This document shows positions 43,988 through 53,034 of a DNA stretch of 64,000 nucleotides, one piece after another. The notes beneath the pieces are model-generated. The model ran no database searches. It worked only from the letters and a program-made list of their open reading frames with translations, and was not told where the DNA came from. How positions within the stretch are numbered: position 1 is the first letter of the stretch; the number at the start of each line of letters is the position of its first letter. This DNA comes from Gordonia sediminis. GTDB taxonomy: Bacteria > Actinomycetota > Actinomycetes > Mycobacteriales > Mycobacteriaceae. The stretch lies in NCBI GenBank assembly GCA_004193205.1, contig RZUM01000002.1, positions 806,001 to 870,000 on the forward strand. The letters are read 5' to 3'. Made by a program: the position numbers and the translations under genes.

Positions 43988-45262
43988 TCAGTCATCGTCG
44001 CGGGGTCGCTGCCCGGGAGCCGGATCGGTTGGTGCGTCCTCGTCCGCGACTGCCTCGTCACCGGTCACCGCCTCGTCAACCGCATCGAAACGATCCCAGT
44101 GAGGCGCGTCGGGCTCGGCCACATACATCGCGTCGTGGGCACCGCGCGCCGCGCGTCGCGCGGTGCCGTTGAGGTGGCGGATGGCCGTGTTCGCGAACGC
44201 GATCATCGGGACCGCGAGCAGACCGCCGACGATGCCGGCCGTGACGATGCCGGCAGCGATGCCGAGCACCACCGCGACAGGATGCAGCCGCACCGACCTT
44301 CCGAGCAGGAACGGCTGCAGCACATGGCTCTCGAGCTGCATCACGCCCACGACGATGCCGAGCGCGATCACGGCGGCGATCCAACCCTGGGTGACCAGCG
44401 CGACCAGCACGGCAAGGGTGCCCGTGGCCAGCGCACCGACGATCGGCACGAATGCACCGAGAAACACCAGCGAGGCCAGCGGCAACGCCAGTGGTACCCG
44501 CAGGATGGCGAGGCCGATCCCGATGCCGACGGCGTCGACGAAGGCCACCGCGACGGTCGCCCGGACATAGCCGACCAGAGTGCCGAAACCGGCGTTCCCG
44601 GCGGCCCGGACCCGGCCGCGCGTGCCGCGCGGCACGACCTTGGTGACGAAGGTCCAGATCTGTCCGCCGCCATAGAGGAAGAAGATGAGGACGAAGACGG
44701 ACAGCAGCGCACCGGCGACGATCTCGGTGGCCGTCGTCGCGGTGGCCACCGCACCACTGGTGAGTTTGTCCTGATTGTGCTGCAGGAAGTCGGTGATGTC
44801 GGTGCCGATGCTGCCCACCTGAGCGTCGTTGATCTGGAATGGACCCCGGACCAACCACTCCCGGCTGCGGTCGACGGTCATGGTGATCTGTTTGGTGAGA
44901 TCCGGGAAGCCGTCGATGAACTCCTGCACGACGAAGGTGAGCACCGTCGCCAACAACCCCAACGCGACCACGAGCACGATCAACACGGCCAGTGATCGCG
45001 GCAGACCACGGCGATCCAGGAAATCCACCACCGGTACCAGCATCGCGGCGCCCAGCACCGCCAGGGCCACCGGAACCAGCACCTGCTCGAACTGCCGGAA
45101 CAGCAGGAGCGCGACATAGGCCCCGGCAGCGATCACCAGCAACCGCCAGGCCCATTCGGCAGTCGCACGTACCAGTGGGTGCACCTTCTCGCGGTCCGTC
45201 GAGGCCCGGTCGACAGGACCTCGGTCGTCCCCCGATCGGACAGCGGTCTCGGCATCCGTCAC
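43988..45262 (-). CDS. AI-2E family transporter (Rv0205-like)
   Basis: 424 residues, eight helices in the AI-2E/UPF0118 pattern: an N-terminal pair, a soluble stretch (residues 110-170), then GYVRATVAVAFVDAVGIGIGL and LGAFVPIVGALATG helices, and an acidic disordered C-terminal tail of about 50 residues. Family members export small molecules or exchange ions; calling it an autoinducer transporter would be unjustified. First gene of the operon with the kinase and regulator. Only 20 bp from the divergent YbhN-like gene. Rv0205 occupies the equivalent place by mmpL3. Confidence 0.85.
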   Translation of the reverse strand: MTDAETAVRSGDDRGPVDRASTDREKVHPLVRATAEWAWRLLVIAAGAYVALLLFRQFEQVLVPVALAVLGAAMLVPVVDFLDRRGLPRSLAVLIVLVVALGLLATVLTFVVQEFIDGFPDLTKQITMTVDRSREWLVRGPFQINDAQVGSIGTDITDFLQHNQDKLTSGAVATATTATEIVAGALLSVFVLIFFLYGGGQIWTFVTKVVPRGTRGRVRAAGNAGFGTLVGYVRATVAVAFVDAVGIGIGLAILRVPLALPLASLVFLGAFVPIVGALATGTLAVLVALVTQGWIAAVIALGIVVGVMQLESHVLQPFLLGRSVRLHPVAVVLGIAAGIVTAGIVGGLLAVPMIAFANTAIRHLNGTARRAARGAHDAMYVAEPDAPHWDRFDAVDEAVTGDEAVADEDAPTDPAPGQRPRDDD

Positions 45263-45282
45263 GCTGGCCAGCCTAACCGTGT

Positions 45283-46473
45283 ATGTCGGATGTCAAGCTA
45301 CCTGTGGATATGGTGTGGGCTATGTACTCGGAGGAGTCGCGCGGGGGGCGGGCGACCACCAGATCTCGCTTCTGGTGGCTTCGCTGGGTACTCCTCGCTC
45401 TCGTGGTGATCGTGCTCGCCTTCGAGGTGGTGCTGATCGCGCCGAGCCTGGAGGAGGCGTGGCAGCGTATCGGCGACCTCGACTGGGTGTGGATCGTCGC
45501 CAGCATTTTTGCCGTGTTCCTGTCGATGGAGAGCTTCGCTCAGGTACAACGCGCCCTGCTGCGGTCGGCGGGGGTCGGGGTGTCCCAGTGGCAGTCGCTG
45601 TCGGTGGTTCTCGCGGCGAACTCGGTCAGTCAGACGATGCCGGGCGGGCCGGTGATCGCCCCGGCCTTCGTCTACCGGGAGACCCGCAAGTGGGGGGCGA
45701 CGCCGGTCGTCGCCTCGTGGCAGGTCGTGATGTCGGGTCTGCTCGCCGGTGTGGGCCTGGCGGTCCTCGGGTTCGGCGGTGCCCTACTCGCCGGCGCCAA
45801 GACCAGTCCGTTCTCCGTCATCTTCTCGATCGTCGGTCTGCTTGCCGTGGCGATCGTGTTCCAATACCTCGCCAGCCACCCGGAATCGCTGCAGAGCACC
45901 CTCTTCCGGGTGCTGGACTGGTGGAACCAGTTCCGCAACAAGCCCGACGGCCAGGGCCGCGACCGGGTGATGGAGACGCTCGAACAGTTGCGCGCCGTAC
46001 AACTGACCCAACGCGAACTCGCCGTGTCGTTCGGGTGGAGCCTTTTCAACTGGGTCGCCGACGTCGCCTGTCTTGCCTTCGCGTGCTGGGCGGTCGGTGC
46101 CCACCCGAGCATCGCCGGCCTCATGGTCGCCTACGCCGCCGGGAAGGCCGTCGGGACCGCGATCCCGCTGCTGCCCGGCGGCATCGGCGTGGTCGATGCC
46201 GTCCTCGTACCCGCCCTGACCAGCGCGGGTATGCCCGCAGCCGACGCGATCACTGCCGTCCTGGTGTACCGCTTGATCAGCTACGTGCTGATCGCCGCGA
46301 TCGGCTGGGTGGTCGTTCTCCTCAGGTTCCGCAACCGCATCAGGGCCGGCGACACCCTCGAGGAGGAGATCGAGCACGACATCGAGTCCGGCGAACTCGC
46401 CGAACCCGAGCGCGCGCACGACCCGGACGAGGGTGGCGAAGATGCACGCAAGCCCGACGACCCGCTACCGTGA
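45283..46473 (+). CDS. YbhN/UPF0104-like lysylphosphatidylglycerol-synthase transmembrane domain protein (Rv0204c-like)
   Basis: 396 residues, seven or eight helices, with AANSVSQTMPGGPVIAPAFVYRETRKWG and TAIPLLPGGIGVVDAVLVPAL, the two conserved blocks of the LPG-synthase flippase domain, but without the catalytic aminoacyl-transfer domain. An acidic tail of about 50 residues follows. Several ATGs (45283, 45310, 45322) could start it. It overlaps the DUF3054 gene. Such proteins are thought to move lipids across the membrane; here next to mmpL3 that is reasonable but unproven. Confidence 0.82.
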   Translation: MSDVKLPVDMVWAMYSEESRGGRATTRSRFWWLRWVLLALVVIVLAFEVVLIAPSLEEAWQRIGDLDWVWIVASIFAVFLSMESFAQVQRALLRSAGVGVSQWQSLSVVLAANSVSQTMPGGPVIAPAFVYRETRKWGATPVVASWQVVMSGLLAGVGLAVLGFGGALLAGAKTSPFSVIFSIVGLLAVAIVFQYLASHPESLQSTLFRVLDWWNQFRNKPDGQGRDRVMETLEQLRAVQLTQRELAVSFGWSLFNWVADVACLAFACWAVGAHPSIAGLMVAYAAGKAVGTAIPLLPGGIGVVDAVLVPALTSAGMPAADAITAVLVYRLISYVLIAAIGWVVVLLRFRNRIRAGDTLEEEIEHDIESGELAEPERAHDPDEGGEDARKPDDPLP

Positions 46474-46928
46474 TGGCCATGTCGAGGACCCGACCCGTCG
46501 CCGCGGACGACGCACCGACCTCGCGTGCGGTGCTGCCGGTGCCGGTGACCGCCATGATCGACGTCGTGGCGGTGACCGTGTTCGTGCTGATCGGTCGTTC
46601 CAGTCACGACGAAGGATTCGCGATCATCGGGGTCCTGCAGACCCTGTGGCCGTTCCTCGTGGGAGCCGCGGCCGGCTGGTCGATCGCCTATGTGTTCTCC
46701 CACGTCCGGTCCCGCGACTGGTTCGGACACGACTTCCGTCCCGAGGGCATCGCGCCGGCCGGTCTGATGATCTGGTTCTGCACCGTCACGGTGGCGATGA
46801 TCCTGCGTTATCTCCTGCACCAGGGTGTCGCGGTCAGCTTCGTCATCGTCGCGAGCGTGGTCCTCGCACTGTTCCTGTTGGGGTGGCGCGGGGTGGCCGC
46901 CTTCCTCTCCCGGCGGCGCGCCGCCTGA
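46473..46928 (+). CDS. DUF3054 family membrane protein
   Basis: 151 residues with four helices: MIDVVAVTVFVLIGRSSHDEGF, WPFLVGAAAGWSIAYVF, GLMIWFCTVTVAMILRYLL and the last VIVASVVLALFLLGW. The conserved IGRSSHDEG and GVAVSFVIVA blocks are typical of DUF3054. ATG 46473 shares one base with the previous stop; ATG 46479 is also possible. Function unknown; translational coupling suggests it assists the YbhN-like protein. Confidence 0.8.
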   Translation: MAMSRTRPVAADDAPTSRAVLPVPVTAMIDVVAVTVFVLIGRSSHDEGFAIIGVLQTLWPFLVGAAAGWSIAYVFSHVRSRDWFGHDFRPEGIAPAGLMIWFCTVTVAMILRYLLHQGVAVSFVIVASVVLALFLLGWRGVAAFLSRRRAA

Positions 46929-46961
46929 CCTCTCCCGGCGCCGCCCCCTGACCTCTTCCGG

Positions 46962-48599
46962 TCACTTGATGCGGAAGTACTTCTGGGCGACCTGCAGCGC
47001 CGCGGTCCCCGAGCGCTCACCCTCGCAGTAGATGACGATGACCTTGCCGCCCTGCACGCCCACGAACCAGCCGGGTCCCTGCGGGCCGTTGGTGCCGACC
47101 AGTGCGCGCAGTCCGGGTGCCCCGGTCAGGTCGCTGGCATCACCCGTCGCCGCGGTGACCGACATCGCCTTGAGGATCGGCTGCACAAGTCCGGCCGGCA
47201 GCTGACCGAGGTCACCGTCGGACACCGTGGTCGGCACACCCTTGACCACGTAGGGCGCCACCGAGGACAGCTGGCCCTTCGAGCTGCGCGCCAGCGCCAC
47301 GCCGAGCGCACCCATGTTCATCATCGACGCGTTGACGTCACCGGAGCGGAAGTCGACGGTCGCGACACCGGGCTGACCGTCGGTCGGTGTGCTCGCACCG
47401 GCGACGGTGAACTGCACGCCGAGCCCGAGGCGATCGATCAGGTCGCCACGCGCCTGCCCGTCGGGGGCGGCCTTGTCGACGGCCGAAAGCACCGGATCGA
47501 GTGAGCTACCGACCCGGTACACGCCGTCGACGTTGATGCCGCGGTCCACGGCGTAGCTGTTGCGGGCCATGCCGAGGATCGCGCCGCTCGACGCGTCGAG
47601 CGCCAGGATCGTTGCCGGCTGCCCGACCTCGACCGCAGCGTCACCGAGGGTGAGCTGCAGGTTCTGATCGATCGTCGTGTTGACGTTCGGCCCGGGCGGC
47701 CCCTGTTCGCCGGCGAGTTTGCGCGGCTTGAGACCCGGGCCGACGAGCTGCACCTGCCAGCCGGCGGTGGCATCCAGGATCGCCTGCCAGTAGTTGGTGA
47801 GTCCGTCCTCGAGCGGTGAGGACAGGCGACGATCCTTCATCAGCAGCATGCTGGACTTGTGAACGCTGACGCCGGGCACCTTCCCGGGGTCCGACTCGAG
47901 CACGGTCATGTCGGGATCACGCAAGATCACCGCGGTGATCGGCTTGCCGGGGTTCTCTGTCAGCTGCTTGGAGATGACGTCTGGGGTGATCAGCGGAGCG
48001 ATCGGGGCGAGGGTCCGCGCGAGAGCGCGAACCGAGGCGGTGAGGTTCGTCGTCCGCGTCGGGTCGAGAACGATCTCGTTGACCGGCTGCTGGTACATGA
48101 AGGTCTTGCCGGATGTGCTGAGCACCTTCGGGGCGGGCGTGGCATCGGTGCGGATCTCCCGCAACGAGCCCCCGGTCGGCATGTTCGGATAGATGACCGA
48201 CGGCTCCCAGGTGATCTTCCACCCCGTCGACAGGTGACGCGCGGTGCCCGAACTCGTCGTCTCGAACTCCCGGTCCTCGGCCCAGTGCCAGGTGGTCTTC
48301 AGCGAGAAGGAGGCCGTTCCGTCGCTGAACTCGACGGGGTTCACCACCGACATGTCGACCTTCTCGGCATGCATCCCCTCGAGGGTCTGCTGCAGCGCCG
48401 CACCGGCCTGCCCGGGTGCGGTGGTGAGTTTTGCCGCCGCACCCGCGTCCTGCTGATCGATCGCCGCCGCGAAGCTCCGGATTGCGGAGGCAGCACTGCC
48501 GTCATCCGCGCCGTTGCCGCAGGCGCTCAGCGCGAGGAGAGCGCTGCATGCGGCCACCGCGCAGGCCAGCTTCGGCGCGCGCTTCACCCAGATCTTCAT
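46962..48599 (-). CDS. Penicillin-binding-protein-like lipoprotein lacking catalytic motifs
   Basis: 545 residues: lipoprotein signal (lipobox ALSAC, Cys near 27), NTF2-like N-terminal domain as in MecA/PBP2a (about 35-155), a dimerisation region, and a transpeptidase-like fold. The nucleophile motif SxxK reads SSLD within YRVGSSLDPVL, and the KTG box reads VGT before GPGWFVGVQGGK, so acylation by penicillin or peptide is not expected. It may be a regulator or scaffold of wall synthesis. ATG 48599 fits the signal peptide; an in-frame ATG at 48710 has a better ribosome site (GGGGGAGG) but would bury the signal. Confidence 0.82.
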   Translation of the reverse strand: MKIWVKRAPKLACAVAACSALLALSACGNGADDGSAASAIRSFAAAIDQQDAGAAAKLTTAPGQAGAALQQTLEGMHAEKVDMSVVNPVEFSDGTASFSLKTTWHWAEDREFETTSSGTARHLSTGWKITWEPSVIYPNMPTGGSLREIRTDATPAPKVLSTSGKTFMYQQPVNEIVLDPTRTTNLTASVRALARTLAPIAPLITPDVISKQLTENPGKPITAVILRDPDMTVLESDPGKVPGVSVHKSSMLLMKDRRLSSPLEDGLTNYWQAILDATAGWQVQLVGPGLKPRKLAGEQGPPGPNVNTTIDQNLQLTLGDAAVEVGQPATILALDASSGAILGMARNSYAVDRGINVDGVYRVGSSLDPVLSAVDKAAPDGQARGDLIDRLGLGVQFTVAGASTPTDGQPGVATVDFRSGDVNASMMNMGALGVALARSSKGQLSSVAPYVVKGVPTTVSDGDLGQLPAGLVQPILKAMSVTAATGDASDLTGAPGLRALVGTNGPQGPGWFVGVQGGKVIVIYCEGERSGTAALQVAQKYFRIK

Positions 48600-48738
48600 A
48601 GTCTCAATTTTCACTCCTGTAACACCGGATTTCGACGGCGTCAGCTTCCATTCGGGGATCCGACAGATCACGATAGAGTCTCGGGGCTGTTCGGGTGTGA
48701 CCGGCGTCATCGATGGCGAACCTCCCCCGGGATCAATC

Positions 48739-48749
48739 CATAATGAGTT
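48739..48749 (+). promoter_or_regulatory. Probable -10 of a leaderless pirin promoter
   Basis: CATAAT at 48739-48744 is followed by five bases and the pirin ATG at 48750, the spacing of a leaderless transcript. No Shine-Dalgarno sequence is present before the ATG. Confidence 0.45.
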
Positions 48750-49496
48750 ATGGGCTTTCGAGTGATCCCGGCCGGAGACCGCCCGGTCACGACGACCGAC
48801 TGGCTTACCTCCCGCCACAGCTTCTCCTTCGGCGATCACTACGACCCATCCAACACCCATCACGGCGTCCTATTGGTGAATAACGATGATGTGGTCGCAC
48901 CGTTACAGGGCTTTGACCCTCATCCGCATCGCGAGTCCGAAATCGTCACCTGGGTCACGTCCGGCTCACTGGTTCACCAGGATTCGGCGGGACATTCGGG
49001 AATCGTGTATCCCGGACTGGCGCAACGGATGAGCGCGGGCACCGGGGTGGAACATTCCGAACGCAACGACACCTGGCCGCATCGCCCGCAGGCCGGCGGC
49101 CAACCGGTCCGGTTCGTGCAGATGTGGGTCATGCCCGACGAGCTCGGGCTCCCCCCGTCCTACAGCCAGCTCGACATCGGCGACGAGCTGATCGACGGCC
49201 GGCTGGTGGCGGTGGCCTCGGGTGATCCGGCGCTGGATTCGGCGATCCGGATCGCGAACCGCACCACGACGCTCTACGCGGCGCGGATTGCGGGCGGTTC
49301 GTCGATCCGTCTGCCGTCGGCCCGTCACACCCATGTGTTCGTCACCCGCGGCGCGGTGACCCTGGCCGATGCGGCGCTGACGGAAGGGGACGCCGTGCGC
49401 GGCGCGGATCTGGGCGGCGAGCAGATCGCCGCGACGGTCGATGCCGAGGTGCTGATCTGGGCGATGGACCGTGACCTGCGCGATCTCATGTCGTGA
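48750..49496 (+). CDS. Pirin family protein (bicupin)
   Basis: 248-residue metal-binding bicupin. The N-terminal cupin holds the metal ligands: HPHRESEIVTWV (two His) and GTGVEHSERN (His and Glu). The C-terminal cupin (from about 150) has HTHVFVTRGAVTL. Pirins act as redox sensors or quercetinase-like dioxygenases; nothing in the context decides. Start ATG 48750 with leaderless signals. Divergent from the PBP-like lipoprotein and convergent with the flavoprotein gene. Confidence 0.92.
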   Translation: MGFRVIPAGDRPVTTTDWLTSRHSFSFGDHYDPSNTHHGVLLVNNDDVVAPLQGFDPHPHRESEIVTWVTSGSLVHQDSAGHSGIVYPGLAQRMSAGTGVEHSERNDTWPHRPQAGGQPVRFVQMWVMPDELGLPPSYSQLDIGDELIDGRLVAVASGDPALDSAIRIANRTTTLYAARIAGGSSIRLPSARHTHVFVTRGAVTLADAALTEGDAVRGADLGGEQIAATVDAEVLIWAMDRDLRDLMS

Positions 49497-49526
49497 TCCG
49501 GCGCGCGCGTTTCCCCGCCGACCCGC

Positions 49527-50972
49527 TCAGCGCAGCCCTTCCAACAGCCGCAACCACACCTCGCTGACCGTCGGATACGACGGCACCGCATGCCACAGCC
49601 GCTCCAGGGGCACCTCCCCGACGATGGCGACCGTCGCCGCATGTACCAGTTCGGCGGTGTCGGCGCCGACGAATGTCGCACCGACGATGACCTCGCGCGC
49701 TGCGTCGATGACCAGCTTGGCGTGCCCGGAATAGTCGGGACTCACCAAGTAGGAGCCGGCCACCGAGATCGGTGTCTCGGTAACCACGACGTCGAGCCCG
49801 TCGTCGCGGGCCTGCGCCTCTGTCCGGCCGACCGAGGAGACCTCCGGTCGGGTGAACACGACCTGCGGGATGGCGTCGCGGTCGGCAATGGCCGTGAACC
49901 GCGGGCCGTCGATCGACGTGCCGTCGGCCCGCGCGGCGATCACATCACCGGCGACCCGGCCCTGATACTTGCCCATGTGGGTGAGAGCGACGCGACCGTT
50001 GACATCGCCGACGGCGTAGAGCCACGGATGGCCGGGGACGGTCATATGGTCGTCGACGACGAGCGGAGAAGAATCGTCGAGTCCCACCGAGTCGAGGCCC
50101 AGCCCGGCCGTCGCGGGCCGCCGTCCGGCCGCGACCAGGATCTCATCGACCATCACCTCGTCGGCGCGTGCGCCGTCGGTGATTCTCACCCGCGCCGGAC
50201 CGCCGTGCAGGTGGCCGTATCCGGTGTCGGCGGACTCGGGTCGGTCGACCGCGGCGATCTGCGCGCCGAACCGGATGACGGCGCCACGGCCGGTCAGACC
50301 CGCCGCGACCCGCTCCCCGACGACGGGTTCGGCCCACGGTATCAGCCGATCGCCGCGCACCACCAGCGTGAGCTCGGCCACGCCCAGATCCAGCAGCCAG
50401 GTGGCCGCCTCGCATGCGACGACACCGCCTCCGACCACGACAAGGCGTTCGGGTATGTCGACGAGGTTCGTGGCATCCCGCGACGTCCACGGCCGCGCTT
50501 CGCGCAACCCGGTGATCGGCGGGATCGTCGGGGTGCTGCCGGTGGCCACCACGACTGCGTGTCGCGCCCGCAACCGCCGCTCCCCGACGATGACCTCCCG
50601 CTCCCCGACGATGCGTCCGTGCCCGCGGATCACCTCGATCCCGGCTCCCGAGGCCCACTCGACCTGCGAGGAATCGTCACGGCCGTGGGTGACGGTGTCG
50701 CGCCACCGCAGCACCGCCGATGAGTCGGGCACGGTGGCGTCGAGCCGTTCCGACGCACCGGGGAGCCCGGCCGCGCCCGCGAGCGCGGCACCCGGACCGA
50801 GCAACGCCTTGCTCGGCATGCACGCCCAGTACGAGCACTCACCGCCGAGCAGTTCGTGCTCGACGATCGCCGCGGTCCGGTCACTGCCGCGGATGGCGTA
50901 GTCGGCGGCGTTCTCGCCGGCCGGGCCGCCGCCGATCACGACGACGTCGTAGGTGTCGGGCCGAGTGGTCAT
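49527..50972 (-). CDS. FAD-dependent pyridine nucleotide-disulfide oxidoreductase
   Basis: 481 residues with the dihydrolipoamide dehydrogenase/mercuric reductase architecture: FAD loop VVVIGGGPAGENAADYA, redox-active Cys-x4-Cys in GGECSYWACMPSKALL, NAD(P) loop VVVGGGVVACEAATWL, second FAD motif YAVGDVNG. In the C-terminal interface domain the catalytic His that normally precedes P-T-x-S-E is Tyr (VPSYPTVSEVW), so the usual acid-base dyad is altered. Standard lipoamide turnover is thus doubtful; a quinone or other disulfide may be the substrate. Divergent from zmp1 with a 68-bp gap. Confidence 0.88.
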   Translation of the reverse strand: MTTRPDTYDVVVIGGGPAGENAADYAIRGSDRTAAIVEHELLGGECSYWACMPSKALLGPGAALAGAAGLPGASERLDATVPDSSAVLRWRDTVTHGRDDSSQVEWASGAGIEVIRGHGRIVGEREVIVGERRLRARHAVVVATGSTPTIPPITGLREARPWTSRDATNLVDIPERLVVVGGGVVACEAATWLLDLGVAELTLVVRGDRLIPWAEPVVGERVAAGLTGRGAVIRFGAQIAAVDRPESADTGYGHLHGGPARVRITDGARADEVMVDEILVAAGRRPATAGLGLDSVGLDDSSPLVVDDHMTVPGHPWLYAVGDVNGRVALTHMGKYQGRVAGDVIAARADGTSIDGPRFTAIADRDAIPQVVFTRPEVSSVGRTEAQARDDGLDVVVTETPISVAGSYLVSPDYSGHAKLVIDAAREVIVGATFVGADTAELVHAATVAIVGEVPLERLWHAVPSYPTVSEVWLRLLEGLR

Positions 50973-51040
50973 GGCTCCAACCTAGGAGAGCATCGCGGCC
51001 GCTCGCTGACGGATCACCGATGCGATGTCAGGATGGACGG

Positions 51041-53029
51041 GTGACCGCTTCGCAGACTGACACCACGCAGGTATCCGGCATCGATCTCGGCTGGATGGAC
51101 GACGACGTCCGTGTCCAGGACGATCTGTACGCGCACGTGAACGGCAAGTGGCTGGCCAGCCACGTGATCCCCCAGGACCGCTCGGTCGACGGGTCCTTCC
51201 ACGTCCTGCGGGACCGCGCCGAGGAGAACGTGCGCGACATCATCACCGCGTGCTCGGAGTCGACGCCGGAGAGCGGTACCGACGCGCAGAAGATCGGTGA
51301 CCTCTATGCCTCGTTCATGGACACCGATCACATCGACGCGCTCGGTCTCGGACCGATCCGCGGCGAACTCGACAAGATCGCGGCGGTGTCGTCGGCGGGA
51401 GAGCTGAGCCATCGCATCGGGCGGTTGCAGCGCCACGGCGTGGGCGGGCTCTTCGGGTTCTACGTCGACACCGACGCCAAACAGTCCGATCGCTATCTGG
51501 TGCATCTCGGGCAGTCCGGGCTCGGCCTGCCCGACGAGTCGTACTACCGCGACGACAAGCACGCCGAGACCCGCGACGCCTACCGCGCCCACGTGGCCCG
51601 CATGTTCGCCCTCGCCGGTTTCGACAACGCCGAGGACCGGGCCGCGACGATCCTGGATCTCGAGACGGCACTGGCGTCTCATCACTGGGACGTGGTCCGC
51701 CGCCGCGACGCAGAACTGACCTACAACCTGATGACCTTCGACGACCTCACCGCCGCCGCCGACGGTTTCGACGTCGACACCTGGCTGGGCGGGCTGGGTA
51801 CGACCGGCGACACCACCTTCGCCGAGGTCGTCGTCGGCCAGCCGTCCTTCGTCACCGGCGCCGCCGGGTTGATCGCGTCGCGCCCGCTGGAGGACTGGAA
51901 GACCTGGCTGAGGTGGCGGCTGCTGCGGTCGGCGGCGCCGTATCTGTCGGCGGAGTTCGTCGACGAGAACTTCGACTTCTACGGTCGCACCCTCACCGGC
52001 GCCGAGACCAACCGCGACCGCTGGAAGCGCGGTGTCGGCTTCGTGGAGAACGCCATGGGGTTTGCGGTCGGAAAGCTGTACGTGGACAAGCACTTCCCGC
52101 CTGAGGCGAAGGCCAGGATGGACGAGCTGATCGAGAATCTCGTCGCCGCCTACCGCCGCAACATCTCCGAACTGGAGTGGATGACGCCCGCCACCCGCGA
52201 GAAGGCACTGGCCAAGCTGGCCAAGTTCACCCCGAAGATCGGCTACCCCGCCAAGTGGCGCGACTACGGCACGCTCGTCGTCGACCGCGGCGATCTGATC
52301 GGCAACGTCGCACGAGCATCGTCGTTCGAGCAGGACCGCGAGTTCCACAAGATCGGCGGGCCGGTGGACCGCGACGAGTGGTTCATGACGCCGCAGACGG
52401 TCAACGCGTACTACAACCCGGGCATGAACGAGATCGTCTTCCCCGCCGCGATCCTGCAACCACCGTTCTTCGACCCGCAGGCCGACGACGCCGCCAACTA
52501 CGGCGGCATCGGCGCCGTCATCGGACACGAGATCGGGCACGGCTTCGACGACCAGGGCGCCAAATACGACGGCGACGGCAATCTGATCGACTGGTGGACC
52601 GACGACGACCGAGCGGAGTTCGCGACGCGGACCCGCAAGCTGATCGAGCAGTATGGCGAGTTCACCCCGGAGGGACTGGACCCGAAGTACAAGGTCAACG
52701 GCGAGTTCACCATCGGCGAGAACATCGGTGACCTCGGTGGGCTGTCCATCGCACTGGTGGCCTACCAGTTGGCCACCGAGGGCACCACGCCACCCACGAT
52801 CGACGGTCTGACCGGCGCGCAGCGGGTGTTCTTCAGCTGGGCGCAGATCTGGCGGACCAAGACCCGCGACGCGGAGGCCATCCGCCGGCTGTCGATCGAC
52901 CCGCATTCCCCGCCGGAGTTCCGGTGCAACGGGGTCATCCGCAACATCGACGCCTTCTACGACGCGTTCGATGTCACCGCGGGCGACGCGCTCTACCTCG
53001 ACGAAGCCGAACGCGTCCGGATCTGGTAG
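51041..53029 (+). CDS. zmp1: Zinc metalloprotease M13 family, Zmp1-like
   Basis: 662 residues, essentially the length of M. tuberculosis Zmp1 (Rv0198c). The zinc motif HEIGH is in VIGHEIGHGFDDQG near residue 496, the third ligand Glu in GENIGDLGG near 556, and the NAYYNP substrate-binding motif near 450. No signal peptide is visible, as in Zmp1, so release would be by an unusual route. GTG 51041 with AGGA upstream. In pathogens Zmp1 affects phagosome maturation; in an environmental relative its role is open. Followed five bases later by a K+ channel-like gene. Confidence 0.95.
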   Translation: MTASQTDTTQVSGIDLGWMDDDVRVQDDLYAHVNGKWLASHVIPQDRSVDGSFHVLRDRAEENVRDIITACSESTPESGTDAQKIGDLYASFMDTDHIDALGLGPIRGELDKIAAVSSAGELSHRIGRLQRHGVGGLFGFYVDTDAKQSDRYLVHLGQSGLGLPDESYYRDDKHAETRDAYRAHVARMFALAGFDNAEDRAATILDLETALASHHWDVVRRRDAELTYNLMTFDDLTAAADGFDVDTWLGGLGTTGDTTFAEVVVGQPSFVTGAAGLIASRPLEDWKTWLRWRLLRSAAPYLSAEFVDENFDFYGRTLTGAETNRDRWKRGVGFVENAMGFAVGKLYVDKHFPPEAKARMDELIENLVAAYRRNISELEWMTPATREKALAKLAKFTPKIGYPAKWRDYGTLVVDRGDLIGNVARASSFEQDREFHKIGGPVDRDEWFMTPQTVNAYYNPGMNEIVFPAAILQPPFFDPQADDAANYGGIGAVIGHEIGHGFDDQGAKYDGDGNLIDWWTDDDRAEFATRTRKLIEQYGEFTPEGLDPKYKVNGEFTIGENIGDLGGLSIALVAYQLATEGTTPPTIDGLTGAQRVFFSWAQIWRTKTRDAEAIRRLSIDPHSPPEFRCNGVIRNIDAFYDAFDVTAGDALYLDEAERVRIW

Positions 53030-53034
53030 CGGAG

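Noticed and set aside
43343-44995. 550-codon frame antisense to the kinase and AI-2E genes
   Set aside because: Arg/Asp/Gly-rich shadow without family resemblance; both sense-strand genes are intact.
43988-45262. Autoinducer-2 exporter and quorum-sensing system
   Set aside because: The AI-2E family name alone does not show AI-2 transport, and no luxS or AI-2 receptor is in the window.
51014-52906. 630-codon open frame antisense to zmp1
   Set aside because: High-GC shadow frame: Val/Asp/Gly/Arg-rich, no recognisable motif, while the opposite strand encodes an intact M13 protease.
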